The notes below the pieces were generated by a model, which was not told the origin of the DNA, made no database searches, and was given only the letters and a program-made list of their open reading frames with translations. Positions 34,183 through 42,673 of a DNA stretch of 64,000 bases are shown piece after piece. Every line of letters begins with the position of its first letter. Position 1 is the stretch's first letter. The stretch spans positions 278,973 through 342,972 of the forward strand of contig NZ_JALGYW010000001.1 of the NCBI RefSeq assembly GCF_023111095.1. The letters are read 5' to 3'. This stretch comes from Maribellus sp. YY47. GTDB lineage: Bacteria > Bacteroidota > Bacteroidia > Bacteroidales > Prolixibacteraceae. A program made the position numbers and the translations under genes.

Positions 34183-36258
34183 TTATTTTTCTTCGGTTAC
34201 CGGGTTTTGAACTGAATTAATGTAGTTGTAGAAATCTTCCTGGGCCCGGTATTTTCTGTCGGAGTTTCCGTCGGCATAATCGTTTGAGAGCAGAGGATCA
34301 AGAATCCTGGCTTTGGAATTGTCACGTAACTGAATGTACAGCTGTTCCTTTAATTCTTCCTTTATGGATTCGTCGTAGATGGGGCAGGCCACCTCAATCC
34401 TTCGGTTCAGGTTGCGTGGCATCCAGTCGGCAGAAGAGATGTACATTTTTTCTTCGCCGCCGGCACCAAAAAGAAACAGACGCGAATGTTCGAGGTATTT
34501 GTCGACGATGCTGATAGCAGAAATGTTTTCGCTGTAGCCGTTAAGCCCGATTTGCATCCCGAAAATTCCGCGTACAATGAGTTGTATTTTTACTCCTGCT
34601 TGTGCTGCTTCGTATAACTTCCGCATCATTCCCGGATCAATCAGACTGTTCATCTTCAGAATCATCCAGGCAGGTTTTCCTTGTTGGGCAAGTTTTATTT
34701 CGCGGTCGATGTTTTTTACAAAATGTTTTCGCATCGAAAACGGGCTTACCACCAGGTGTTCATAGTTGAAGTGCAGGTAGTTTTGTTTAAAAAAACGGAA
34801 TACCATTTCCACTTCATCCGCCAGTTGCGGATCGGCAGTCAGCAAACCCTTGTCGGTATAAACGCGGGCGGTTCCTTCGTGGAAATTTCCCGTCCCGATG
34901 TAGGCGTAGTTTCGTATCCCATCCTCCTCCTTGCGGGCTACCCAGGCCAGTTTGCTGTGCACCTTCATTCCGGGCACACCATTAATCACATTGGCTCCTT
35001 CTTCCTGTAATTTATTCGACCAGTAAATGTTCGCCTCTTCGTCGAAGCGCGCCTGTAGTTCGACTACGACTGTTACCTTTTTCCCATTTCTAACCGCGTT
35101 TAATAAGGCATTTACCACTTTCGAATCGCTGGCAACACGGTAAATGGTCAGCCCGATTTCTTTTACCTGCGGATCGATGGCTGCTTCACGCAGAAAGTCA
35201 ATTACATGATTGAATGTCTGGTAGGGAAAATGCAGCATAACATCCTTTTGCCGCAATACTTTGAGCACACTGGTAAACGGCGGCAAGTCTTTGTGGCGTG
35301 AAGGCGGGAGGTTGGTATAGTAATGCGATTTCTTCCCGATCTCGGGAAAATTCATAAAATCCTTCTGGTTGTGATAACGACCGCCCGGAACGGCATCGCT
35401 GCCTTTGGCCAGCTTCATCTTTTTCAACAAAAACTGAAGCAGGTCGTCAGGCATTTTACGGTCGTAAATAAGGCGCACGGGTTTCCCTTTTTTTCTGTTT
35501 TTCAGACTCTGACTCATTTTCTCGATAAAACTTTTCGAAATATCGTCGTCGAGGTCGAGCTCGGCATCACGCGTAATTTTAATCGTGAAAGCGTCGTATG
35601 AATCGTAATCGAAATAGAAAAAAATGTCGGCCATGCAGAAACGGATGATGTCGTCGAGCATCATCACAAATTGTTTTCCGTCTTCTTCAGGTAAAACAAG
35701 AAAACGAGGTACCGATCTTCCCGGAATCCGGATCAGCGAATAAGCATTGTCCTGCGGATCGTCTTTTTGGTAAAGTTTTATGGCCAGGTACACCGATCGG
35801 TCGCGAAGGTAGGGGAACTTGTTTTTTCCCAGCATGATGGGCACCAGGTTGGGCAGTACCTTGTCGTAAAAGTATTTTTTGACAAAAACACCCTGACTTT
35901 CACTTAGTTGATTTTCATTGATCAGGAAAATGCTGTTTTCTTCCAGCTCACGGATAATGTCGGTCATAATGACATCGACCTTCTGTTGCTGCGCCTTTAC
36001 TATTTCTTGAATTTTATTGTGCAGCTCGGTCGGAGTCATTTCTCCGAGCAGGTTTTCTTCATCTTCGCCCAAATCGACCATGCGACGGACGGTAGCCACA
36101 CGTACCCTGAAAAACTCGTCGAGGTTATTGGAAAAAATCCCGATAAAACGAATTCGTTCAAACAACGGAGTTTCCGGGTCTTCCGCTTCCTGAAGTACCC
36201 GTTCGTTAAACGATAGCCAACTAATCTCCCTGTTTGTGAATTTTTCGTTTGAATACAT
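34183..36258 (-). CDS. ppk1: Polyphosphate kinase 1
   Basis: A 691-residue enzyme that makes inorganic polyphosphate from ATP. The N domain begins NREISWLSFNERVLQEA and contains IRFIGIFSNNLDEFF; two phospholipase-D-like domains follow with the phosphorylated histidine in MKVHSKLAWV and the second histidine in LEHSRLFLF. The ATG at 36258 (MYSNEKFTN) is chosen because the upstream extension to 36303 is read from an intergenic repeat fragment. The gene begins about 96 bp after the prfB stop on the same strand, so read-through transcription is possible. Confidence 0.95.
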   Translation of the reverse strand: MYSNEKFTNREISWLSFNERVLQEAEDPETPLFERIRFIGIFSNNLDEFFRVRVATVRRMVDLGEDEENLLGEMTPTELHNKIQEIVKAQQQKVDVIMTDIIRELEENSIFLINENQLSESQGVFVKKYFYDKVLPNLVPIMLGKNKFPYLRDRSVYLAIKLYQKDDPQDNAYSLIRIPGRSVPRFLVLPEEDGKQFVMMLDDIIRFCMADIFFYFDYDSYDAFTIKITRDAELDLDDDISKSFIEKMSQSLKNRKKGKPVRLIYDRKMPDDLLQFLLKKMKLAKGSDAVPGGRYHNQKDFMNFPEIGKKSHYYTNLPPSRHKDLPPFTSVLKVLRQKDVMLHFPYQTFNHVIDFLREAAIDPQVKEIGLTIYRVASDSKVVNALLNAVRNGKKVTVVVELQARFDEEANIYWSNKLQEEGANVINGVPGMKVHSKLAWVARKEEDGIRNYAYIGTGNFHEGTARVYTDKGLLTADPQLADEVEMVFRFFKQNYLHFNYEHLVVSPFSMRKHFVKNIDREIKLAQQGKPAWMILKMNSLIDPGMMRKLYEAAQAGVKIQLIVRGIFGMQIGLNGYSENISAISIVDKYLEHSRLFLFGAGGEEKMYISSADWMPRNLNRRIEVACPIYDESIKEELKEQLYIQLRDNSKARILDPLLSNDYADGNSDRKYRAQEDFYNYINSVQNPVTEEK

Positions 36259-36354
36259 GTGTGCGAAATTTGCCTGTTTGAACACTAGAACACATAAAGC
36301 CACAAGATGCCAAAAGCCCCTGAAATTTCCAAAGAGAAAAGGACGATTTTAGTA

Positions 36355-37444
36355 TTATTCACCGCCAAATTCCATCAGGTAGGCTTTGATAAATCCATCA
36401 AGTTCACCGTCGAGTACCGCATTCACATTCCCGGTTTCGTAACCCGTGCGCAAGTCCTTCACCATTTTGTAGGGCTGCAATACATACGAACGAATCTGTG
36501 ATCCCCATTCAATTTTCTTTTTCTGGGCTTCAATTTCCATGGTTTTCTCGCGTCGTTTGCGGAGTTCCATTTCGTAAAGCTGCGATTTCAACAGGCGCAG
36601 TGCATTTTCCTTGTTGCCCAGCTGCGAGCGGCTCTCGGTATTCTCAATGGTAATTCCGGTAGGAGCGTGGCGCAGTCGTACGCCCGTTTCCACTTTGTTT
36701 ACGTTCTGTCCGCCGGCACCTCCACTTCTGAACGTATCCCAGCTAATGTCGGAAGGATTGATTTCTATTTCAATGGAATCGTCGACCAGCGGAGCTACAT
36801 AAACCGAAGTAAAGGAAGTCATGCGTTTGTTTTGCGCGTTGAACGGCGATAAACGCACCAGCCGGTGTACGCCGTTTTCGCTTTTCAGGTAGCCGTAAGC
36901 ATAATCTCCCTCAATTTCGATGGTGCAACTTTTTATTCCTGCTTCATCGCCGGGTTGCATGTCGGCGATTTTTAATTTATACCCATGTTGTTCAGCATAG
37001 CGGGTATACATGCGGAAAAGCATATCGGCCCAGTCGTTACTTTCGGTACCCCCGGCGCCTGCATTTATTTTGAGTACAGCCCCCAGATGATCTTCTTCAC
37101 TTCGAAGCATATTTTTGGCTTCCAGTTCCTCGATTAGGATCAACGTTTCGGAATACGAGCTTTCCACTTCGTCTTCCGGGGCTTCTTCCATTTCAAAGAA
37201 TTCATAAAGTACCAAAAAATCTTCTACAGCCTGATTTACTTTCTGAAAACCATCGGTCCACACTTTAATGGTGCGAATCGTTTTCATTTGGGCTTCAGCT
37301 TCTTTGGGATTGTTCCAAAAATCGGGGTCCTGTGTTTTGAGTTCTTCTTCTTCTACTTCAATTAATTTTGCATCGTAGTCAAAGATGCCTCCTCAGCGCA
37401 TCCCGGCGCTCAACAAGGTTTTTTACCTGTTCCTTTAAGATCAT
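36355..37444 (-). CDS. prfB: Peptide chain release factor 2, expressed by programmed +1 frameshift
   Basis: A 362-residue RF2 made from two frames. A short first frame starts at ATG 37444 and runs 21 codons to CTT (37384-37382) followed by an in-frame TGA (37381-37379). Shifting +1 at CTTTGAC continues GAC TAC GAT... in the frame that ends at 36355. RF2 reads UGA and UAA, so low RF2 stalls at its own UGA and raises frameshifting. The second part has the SPF anticodon-like motif (LSPFNAQNK) and the GGQ catalytic motif ([14 protein letters not shown]). The longest single frame (from ATG 37287) lacks the N-terminal helices and is not the real gene start. Confidence 0.95.
37378..37393 (-). promoter_or_regulatory. 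prfB programmed frameshift site with internal Shine-Dalgarno
   Basis: On the minus strand the sequence is AGGAGG-CAT-CTT-TGA-C (37393-37378). The purine box is three bases before the CTT codon, the same spacing as in E. coli prfB, and the slip is CTT to TTT with TGA as the stop. Confidence 0.95.
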
Positions 37445-37513
37445 TATTTAATGTTTTTTGATGGAGTGCAAAGGTAGCAGGAAAAGTTCAGAGTTTAAAG
37501 TTTCTTTTCGTAC

Positions 37514-37900
37514 CTATTTTGTGATCAACAGATCCTGGATTTTCGGCAGAAAAATGATCAATCCTACTATGAGTGCTGTTGTGGCGGAAATTAAAACACC
37601 TGCAGCTGCCAGATCTTTTACTTTTTTGATTTGATCGTGTTTTCCCGGAGAAACAAAATCGGCCAGGTTTTCGAGCGCTGAATTAATGGCTTCCATTGCA
37701 ATAACCAATCCGATTACAAAAACCAGGGCCAGCCATTCGTAAGCAGTAATATGAAAAATGATTCCGGCAATTATTACAATTATAGCTGCCACAAAATGAA
37801 TCCGTGAATTGTGTTCTTCTTTGAAAAGTATCTGAAGACCATTAAACGCAAATGAAAAGCTTTTCAAGCGTTTAAGTATGGAGAATTTCCCGTTTTCCAA
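37514..37900 (-). CDS. DgkA-type diacylglycerol/undecaprenol kinase
   Basis: A 128-residue membrane protein with an amphipathic N-terminal segment (FKEEHNSRIHF) and three transmembrane helices. The catalytic signature EAINSALENLADFVSPGKH lies between helices 2 and 3, as in DgkA. It phosphorylates diacylglycerol or undecaprenol at the inner membrane; Gram-positive-type homologues use undecaprenol. The only suitable start is a TTG at 37900: no ATG occurs in the first 65 codons, and an in-frame TAA lies at 37912-37910. The gene is 35 bp downstream of recX and may share its transcript. Confidence 0.88.
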   Translation of the reverse strand: MENGKFSILKRLKSFSFAFNGLQILFKEEHNSRIHFVAAIIVIIAGIIFHITAYEWLALVFVIGLVIAMEAINSALENLADFVSPGKHDQIKKVKDLAAAGVLISATTALIVGLIIFLPKIQDLLITK

Positions 37901-37935
37901 TTTAGTAGTTTAGAGGTAATTTCTTGTAAGTCTGC

Positions 37936-38406
37936 TTAATCGATTGCTTCATTCATATAGCGGTGTATCAGTTCGGGTTCAAAACCCCGGTTTTGGGCGT
38001 AGCGGATAACCTGCCCCATTTTTTCGAAGCGGCTTTTCTTTTTGAGCGTTTTCGCCTTTTCCTTCATGGTTTTAATCAAAAGTGTTCTGTACTTTTCATC
38101 GTCAATATTATCAAGGCCTTTCTGAATTAAGCTGTCCGAAAGTCCTTTAGCGCGCAGGTAATGGCGCATTTTTACCTTTCCCCACTTGTTGATTTTGAAC
38201 TTGTCGTTGACATAGGCACGAACATATCTTTCGTCGTCGATGAATTTTTCTTCAATCAGTTTGGAGATGATTTCATCCACAATTTCATCTACGATTTCGT
38301 AGGCCATTATTTTTTTTCGGATGTCAGCTGAGCATTGTTCAGAACGACTGCATAGCTGAGCCATTTTACTGTAGGCCTGTTTGATGTTATGTTCGCTACT
38401 TTCCAT
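37936..38406 (-). CDS. recX: RecX regulatory protein
   Basis: A 156-residue helical protein of three-helix RecX repeats: an LCSRSEQCSADIRKKI repeat, FIDDERYVRAYVNDKFKINKWGKVKMRHYL and the C-terminal RYAQNRGFEPELI. RecX binds RecA filaments and limits their activity; recA itself is not in the window. ATG 38406 (MESSEHN) is used instead of 38451, because the extra 15 residues are not RecX-like. Confidence 0.9.
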   Translation of the reverse strand: MESSEHNIKQAYSKMAQLCSRSEQCSADIRKKIMAYEIVDEIVDEIISKLIEEKFIDDERYVRAYVNDKFKINKWGKVKMRHYLRAKGLSDSLIQKGLDNIDDEKYRTLLIKTMKEKAKTLKKKSRFEKMGQVIRYAQNRGFEPELIHRYMNEAID

Positions 38407-38490
38407 TTTTGGGTAAATTTCTGTTAAAATTACAGAAAAAACCGTCTGCAACCTAACCTTTTTTGTTGGTTGATAGGGGTTTGTCTCGTT

Positions 38491-39219
38491 TTATAATTCA
38501 TCGATGAAAGAAGTCTCTTTTTTCACCCCAGTAAAGAATTCTTCGAGTTCGGCCAGCGTGGATTCTGTTTTTTGTACGTCGCGCACCACTTCTCCTTTTT
38601 CAAGGATCACAATTCGGGAACAAACATCGGTTACGTGATCAAGATCGTGACTCGAAATCAGAATGGTTTTATCCTTTTGTTTACCTATTTCCTTGATGAT
38701 GTTTCGCAACTGGTACTGAGACGAAGGATCGAGGTTGGCAAAAGGTTCATCCAGAATAATCACTTCCGGATTACCCATAAAAGCGCCGACAACACCCACT
38801 TTTTTCTGGTTTCCTTTTGAGAGGTCGCGGATGTATTTCTTTTTGCCCACAATTTCGTCTTTAAAAAAATCGGCAAACCTTTCAAGAAAGGCTTTTACGT
38901 CGGTCGTGTTTAGGTTGCGCAATTCTCCGATAAAATTGAAATACTCGTCGGGAGTAAGGTAGCCGATAGTAAACGATTCGTCGATATAGGCCGAAACCTG
39001 CTCTTTCCAGTCTTCCGACTTGGCTACCTGAATTTCGTTAATAATCACTTTCCCGCGGGTGGCTCGAATAAGATCGAGTAACAACGAAAAGAAGGTAGTT
39101 TTTCCGGCTCCGTTATTGCCCACCAGTCCGAAGACTTCGCCCTTTTCGATGGTTAGTTCCGGTAAATTCAGTACGGTAGTTCCGTTGTAATCCTTTTGTA
39201 AATTAATTGCCTGTATCAT
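38491..39219 (-). CDS. ABC exporter ATP-binding protein, partner of the DUF5687 permease
   Basis: A 242-residue ABC ATPase with Walker A GLVGNNGAGKTT, a signature-like DLSKGNQKKVGV, Walker B VIILDEPFANLD and the switch histidine in ILISSHDLDHV. The signature carries LSKGN in place of LSGG, a frequent variant in ABC-2 exporters. It follows the DUF5687 permease gene by 48 bp and ends the PadR-led operon, so a complete exporter is encoded. The substrate is unknown. Confidence 0.9.
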   Translation of the reverse strand: MIQAINLQKDYNGTTVLNLPELTIEKGEVFGLVGNNGAGKTTFFSLLLDLIRATRGKVIINEIQVAKSEDWKEQVSAYIDESFTIGYLTPDEYFNFIGELRNLNTTDVKAFLERFADFFKDEIVGKKKYIRDLSKGNQKKVGVVGAFMGNPEVIILDEPFANLDPSSQYQLRNIIKEIGKQKDKTILISSHDLDHVTDVCSRIVILEKGEVVRDVQKTESTLAELEEFFTGVKKETSFIDEL

Positions 39220-39267
39220 GATATTTATTTTTTCAATTTCTAATTTTTCATTTTGAATGTCTGATTG

Positions 39268-40731
39268 CTAAGTGGCTTTATACCCTGCAATCATTTTGTG
39301 TTTGCGTTTCAGGTATTGCCCGGTGAAATAATCGATCAGTTTAGGATGTAAGATGATGCCGATTAATCCCAGTGCTCCGAAAATAAAGTAGGCGGCAATG
39401 TTTCCAAAGGCCCAGGACAGGAGTCCGAAGATTGCCATGGGGCCAAAGAGAACCGGGAAAGTCATCAGCCACTGGGTTGCTCCAACACCCTGGTAATTAA
39501 ATGCGGCGCGTTGATTGAGTTCTATAGCTTTGCGGCTGTTAAGCCCCAGCGCAAAAATTACCCACGAATTTATACCTACATTGTAAAGCATTACCACAAA
39601 GTGTATGTATAATACTTTGGGAGTAATGTACATGTAGCCGAGCGACAGCAGATATAGTACAAAATTGGTAGCAGCCATCAGGAAAAAGGCCGATTGCAAC
39701 ACCTGTTTCATTTTTACGTTTTGAGCCATTAGCAAGGGGTAATATTTTCCGTGCCAGGCCGGAAAAAACTGTCCGTACATCATGCTGAAAATTCCGGTCA
39801 TAAACATTCCTCCAAAAACCAGAATAAAATCAGGACCATCGGGTTTTATGTCTTTATAGATGATAAGGCCATAAAACAGAAACAGAACAGACATGACAGC
39901 GCTGCTTTTGGATCGTTTGTTGCGCAGGATCATTTTTACTTCGAGCGACAGCATTTTGCCGTAACTCCCCACGTTGTTCAGCCACGAGAAGTCGTGTGCT
40001 TTTCCTTCTTTTTTCTTTTTGCTTAGCTCGTCGAGGTAGAACCGGTTGTTGATGTAGTTCTGGTTCAAAAGATAGAGCGCAGCAATCAGAAGCGGGAAAA
40101 TAAAGACTGCCAGTGGTTGGGCAATTACAAAATCGAATATTTTTCCGAAGGCCGCGTTGATATTTACAAGGCCGAAATATTGCAAAGCGACAATTCCAGC
40201 AGCCAGTGCCAGAAATCCGTAAAACAAAACATCCGATTCGTTGGTACGCCACTTAATGTAAATGGCCAGATAGTGGTTTACAAAAATCATCAGGATAAGC
40301 GATGAAAGCCAGGCTGCGAAAGCCGGAGTAGCCAATTCGTTCTGTGCGATCCTGAGCGCAAAAGGCAAAAGCAAAAACAATGGAAGTACATTAAAAAAAT
40401 GCAGTAACGATTTGTTCAGCATATAACGGGCAATCCTTTTTCGCTTCAGGGGGATGATCATAAAGGGCTGAAATCCAAAAGTGGGCAGATTTTGTACCAT
40501 GATGCGCATCACGAGGTCGAATCCGACATAGATGAAAACTGCGGCGTTAAAGGCCATCATTTTATTTTGGAGATCAGCCATCTCTTCAGCCAGTTGAAAG
40601 CCCATTAGGGTGCCGACCAGCGAAAAGTACAAAGCGAGGAAAATAAGTATCCCCTTGGTAGCCATGTTTTTGTTTTTCGAGGCCGACCGGATAAATTCTT
40701 TCCAGGCAAAATAGAAGAAATTACGTTTCAT
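39268..40731 (-). CDS. DUF5687-family ABC-type membrane permease
   Basis: A 487-residue protein with around 12 hydrophobic helices and the N-terminal WKEFIRSASKNKNMATKG motif typical of DUF5687 permeases, a Bacteroidota family that pairs with one ABC ATPase. The cytoplasmic loop near the middle (LSKKKKEGKAHDFSWL) may contact the ATPase encoded 48 bp downstream. Its length (two permease halves in one chain) suggests that one permease with a dimer of the ATPase is enough. It is probably co-transcribed with the two small membrane-protein genes and PadR upstream. Confidence 0.82.
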   Translation of the reverse strand: MKRNFFYFAWKEFIRSASKNKNMATKGILIFLALYFSLVGTLMGFQLAEEMADLQNKMMAFNAAVFIYVGFDLVMRIMVQNLPTFGFQPFMIIPLKRKRIARYMLNKSLLHFFNVLPLFLLLPFALRIAQNELATPAFAAWLSSLILMIFVNHYLAIYIKWRTNESDVLFYGFLALAAGIVALQYFGLVNINAAFGKIFDFVIAQPLAVFIFPLLIAALYLLNQNYINNRFYLDELSKKKKEGKAHDFSWLNNVGSYGKMLSLEVKMILRNKRSKSSAVMSVLFLFYGLIIYKDIKPDGPDFILVFGGMFMTGIFSMMYGQFFPAWHGKYYPLLMAQNVKMKQVLQSAFFLMAATNFVLYLLSLGYMYITPKVLYIHFVVMLYNVGINSWVIFALGLNSRKAIELNQRAAFNYQGVGATQWLMTFPVLFGPMAIFGLLSWAFGNIAAYFIFGALGLIGIILHPKLIDYFTGQYLKRKHKMIAGYKAT

Positions 40732-40806
40732 ATTCGAGTAGTGAGTATTGAGATTTATCGTATTGAGACTTTGGTTTTATTGTTTGTACTTGAGATGTGG
40801 TTAAAG

Positions 40807-41514
40807 TTACACCGCAAACTCGGGAAATTGTTCACTGAAGTGTTCTTTTATCTTTTCGGGCAGATAAAGCAACTGCCCCAATAGCACAATTGTAAACACA
40901 ATTATCAGCAATGAAATAAAGATTATTCCGACATTGCTTTGAATAAAAGATGCTTTTGAAATGTTCCAAAAATTTGGAATTTGAATAGGAACCTGTATAA
41001 AAAGCATTGTCATGAATTGTGCTCCCTGCAATTGTTCGAGGAGCATAAATTTTTTACCATTTATCTTACCTATTTTGTAATGTGTGGGATAAATTCTGTA
41101 GTAATAAAACACAAGGAAAATAGTCATTGCGCCAAAGTACGGTACAATAATCCATAGGTCGTTCTCAATCCACTTAAAGAGCGTGGCAAGTACGGTTGTA
41201 AAAGCAAATGTCATTACAATTTTAGGCCAGCTAAAAAAGTCAAACAGGTATTTCCATAAAAGCCGGTTGTATTTTTTCCTGAGTTCTTTTTGCTTTTGTT
41301 CTTTGATCTTGCTGAAGCCAGAAATGCCAAATTTCCTGAAAGAATTCCATAATGCATTTTCGAATGAAAGCTCAGGTTTCTCCATCCATTGCTCCTCAAT
41401 CGATGAGGCGAGGTGATCGACTAGTTCCACCTGTAAATCGTAATGATAAACGTAGTGTTTTCGGCAGAACTCAAAGAGAAACTGGGTTTCGTTGTTTGTG
41501 ATGGTGCGGTTCAT
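40807..41514 (-). CDS. Membrane protein of unknown function, paralogue M2 of a PadR-linked pair
   Basis: A 235-residue protein. The first ~90 residues are soluble and nearly repeat the neighbouring gene's N-terminus: NETQFLFEFCR...HYDLQVELVDHLASSIEEQW then PELSFENAL...FGISGFSKI. The rest holds about four transmembrane helices and ends in a short basic tail (LPEKIKEHFSEQFPEF). I recognise no named family. Its position 6 bp downstream of M1, behind a PadR gene and ahead of an ABC exporter, suggests a regulatory or transport accessory role. Confidence 0.7.
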   Translation of the reverse strand: MNRTITNNETQFLFEFCRKHYVYHYDLQVELVDHLASSIEEQWMEKPELSFENALWNSFRKFGISGFSKIKEQKQKELRKKYNRLLWKYLFDFFSWPKIVMTFAFTTVLATLFKWIENDLWIIVPYFGAMTIFLVFYYYRIYPTHYKIGKINGKKFMLLEQLQGAQFMTMLFIQVPIQIPNFWNISKASFIQSNVGIIFISLLIIVFTIVLLGQLLYLPEKIKEHFSEQFPEFAV

Positions 41515-41520
41515 AGGTGG

Positions 41521-42258
41521 TTATTTTACAAATTCAGGATACTGGGCAAGGAAATGCTCCTTAATTTTCTTTGTAGCATATACCGAGAAACTATAAGTTA
41601 GAATGGCAAAGCATACCATTAGAAAAGCCATTAAAACAACAGTAAGCTGAACTTTAAGGTCTTGGAATGATAGTGTAGTCCATTTTTCTTTTGGAAAAAT
41701 ATCCATTGTGAAAACATTCAATATATTCAGCGGAAGAAAGGCAAACAGTACAAAATGTTGATAACGTTGTTTGAGCAACTCAAGCATTAGAAACTTTGCG
41801 TTGTCTTTTAACTCAAATTTTATTTTTCGCGGAAACCAGTATAAATAGAAAAAAGCGAGGGCACTTAAGGCTATGGCGAAATAAATGAAATAAGTTGTTC
41901 GAAAACTTCCTGTTAATACAATTATCTCGAATAGCAGATAGGTAAGAATAAAAGTCAATAAGATTTGCGGCCAACGGAAAAAACGATAAAAGAACTGCAT
42001 GTGAAGGTGGGTATATTTTTTATTTAGTTCTTTCTTTTTGACCTTACAAATTTCGGTAAAACCTTTCTTGCCGAAATTTTTGAATGCCTGGGTTAGTGTA
42101 TATTCAAATGAGAGTTCCGGCCATTTCTCCCATTGTTCTTCAATTGACGATGCCAGGTGATCGACCAGTTCTATTTGCAGATCGTAATGTTCTACATTTT
42201 GTGCACGGCAAAAGTCAAAAAGCCGTTGGGTTTCTTCGGTTGTAACTGCGCGGTTCAC
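41521..42258 (-). CDS. Membrane protein of unknown function, paralogue M1 of a PadR-linked pair
   Basis: A 245-residue protein with the same layout as its neighbour: a soluble N-terminal domain (ETQRLFDFCRAQNVEHYDLQ, HLASSIEEQWEKWPELSFEY) and four or so transmembrane helices, ending IKEHFLAQYPEF. It starts with GTG (42258) immediately after the PadR stop codon (TAG at 42261-42259), so translation is tightly coupled. Duplication of this gene gave M2 directly downstream. Confidence 0.72.
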   Translation of the reverse strand: MNRAVTTEETQRLFDFCRAQNVEHYDLQIELVDHLASSIEEQWEKWPELSFEYTLTQAFKNFGKKGFTEICKVKKKELNKKYTHLHMQFFYRFFRWPQILLTFILTYLLFEIIVLTGSFRTTYFIYFAIALSALAFFYLYWFPRKIKFELKDNAKFLMLELLKQRYQHFVLFAFLPLNILNVFTMDIFPKEKWTTLSFQDLKVQLTVVLMAFLMVCFAILTYSFSVYATKKIKEHFLAQYPEFVK

Positions 42259-42591
42259 CTAGGCAAGTTTTGGGTTTAACAATACATCCATATTCTGGAT
42301 AAAGGATTTCATTTCGTTTAGCAGGTTAAGGGTCTCTTCTTTCCCGTTTTCGGTTAGGAAATAATATTTGCGCGGGCGGTTGTTTACCGTTTTTATTTCA
42401 ACGCTAAGCAGGCCTTTCGCTTCCAGTTTGTGCAGGGTGGGATAAAGTGCACCTTCGGTGATCACGAGTTCCCCGGTGGTTATTTGCTCTACTTCTCGGG
42501 TAATCTGGTAACCGTACATTTTCCCTTTATCATTCAACAGTTTCAGCACAATGGTCGAAAGACTTCCTTTATACAATTGATTTTTTTGCAT
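42259..42591 (-). CDS. PadR-family transcriptional regulator
   Basis: A 110-residue protein with the PadR winged helix: STIVLKLLNDKGKMYGYQITREV, ITEGALYPTLHKLEAKGLL and the wing NRPRKYYFLTENGKE. PadR proteins repress genes for stress-response or drug exporters and are often released by small aromatic or lipophilic ligands. As first gene of an operon with two paralogous membrane proteins and an ABC exporter it probably autoregulates that export system. No clear palindromic operator was found in the 80 bp upstream. Confidence 0.92.
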   Translation of the reverse strand: MQKNQLYKGSLSTIVLKLLNDKGKMYGYQITREVEQITTGELVITEGALYPTLHKLEAKGLLSVEIKTVNNRPRKYYFLTENGKEETLNLLNEMKSFIQNMDVLLNPKLA

Positions 42592-42673
42592 GAACTAAAG
42601 GTAATAAAAATCTCATACCTAAGATTCTTAGGCAATATGTTTTAGAATCACTTTTGGGAATGAAAGAGGGAGT

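Noticed and set aside
36355-37287. prfB as a truncated gene starting at ATG 37287
   Set aside because: The frame is open further upstream to a standard +1 shift site at 37384-37378 with a short first frame starting at 37444; the gene is intact.
38491-39219. ABC signature LSKGN as evidence of a defective ATPase
   Set aside because: This variant is common in active ABC-2 exporters and all other motifs are intact.
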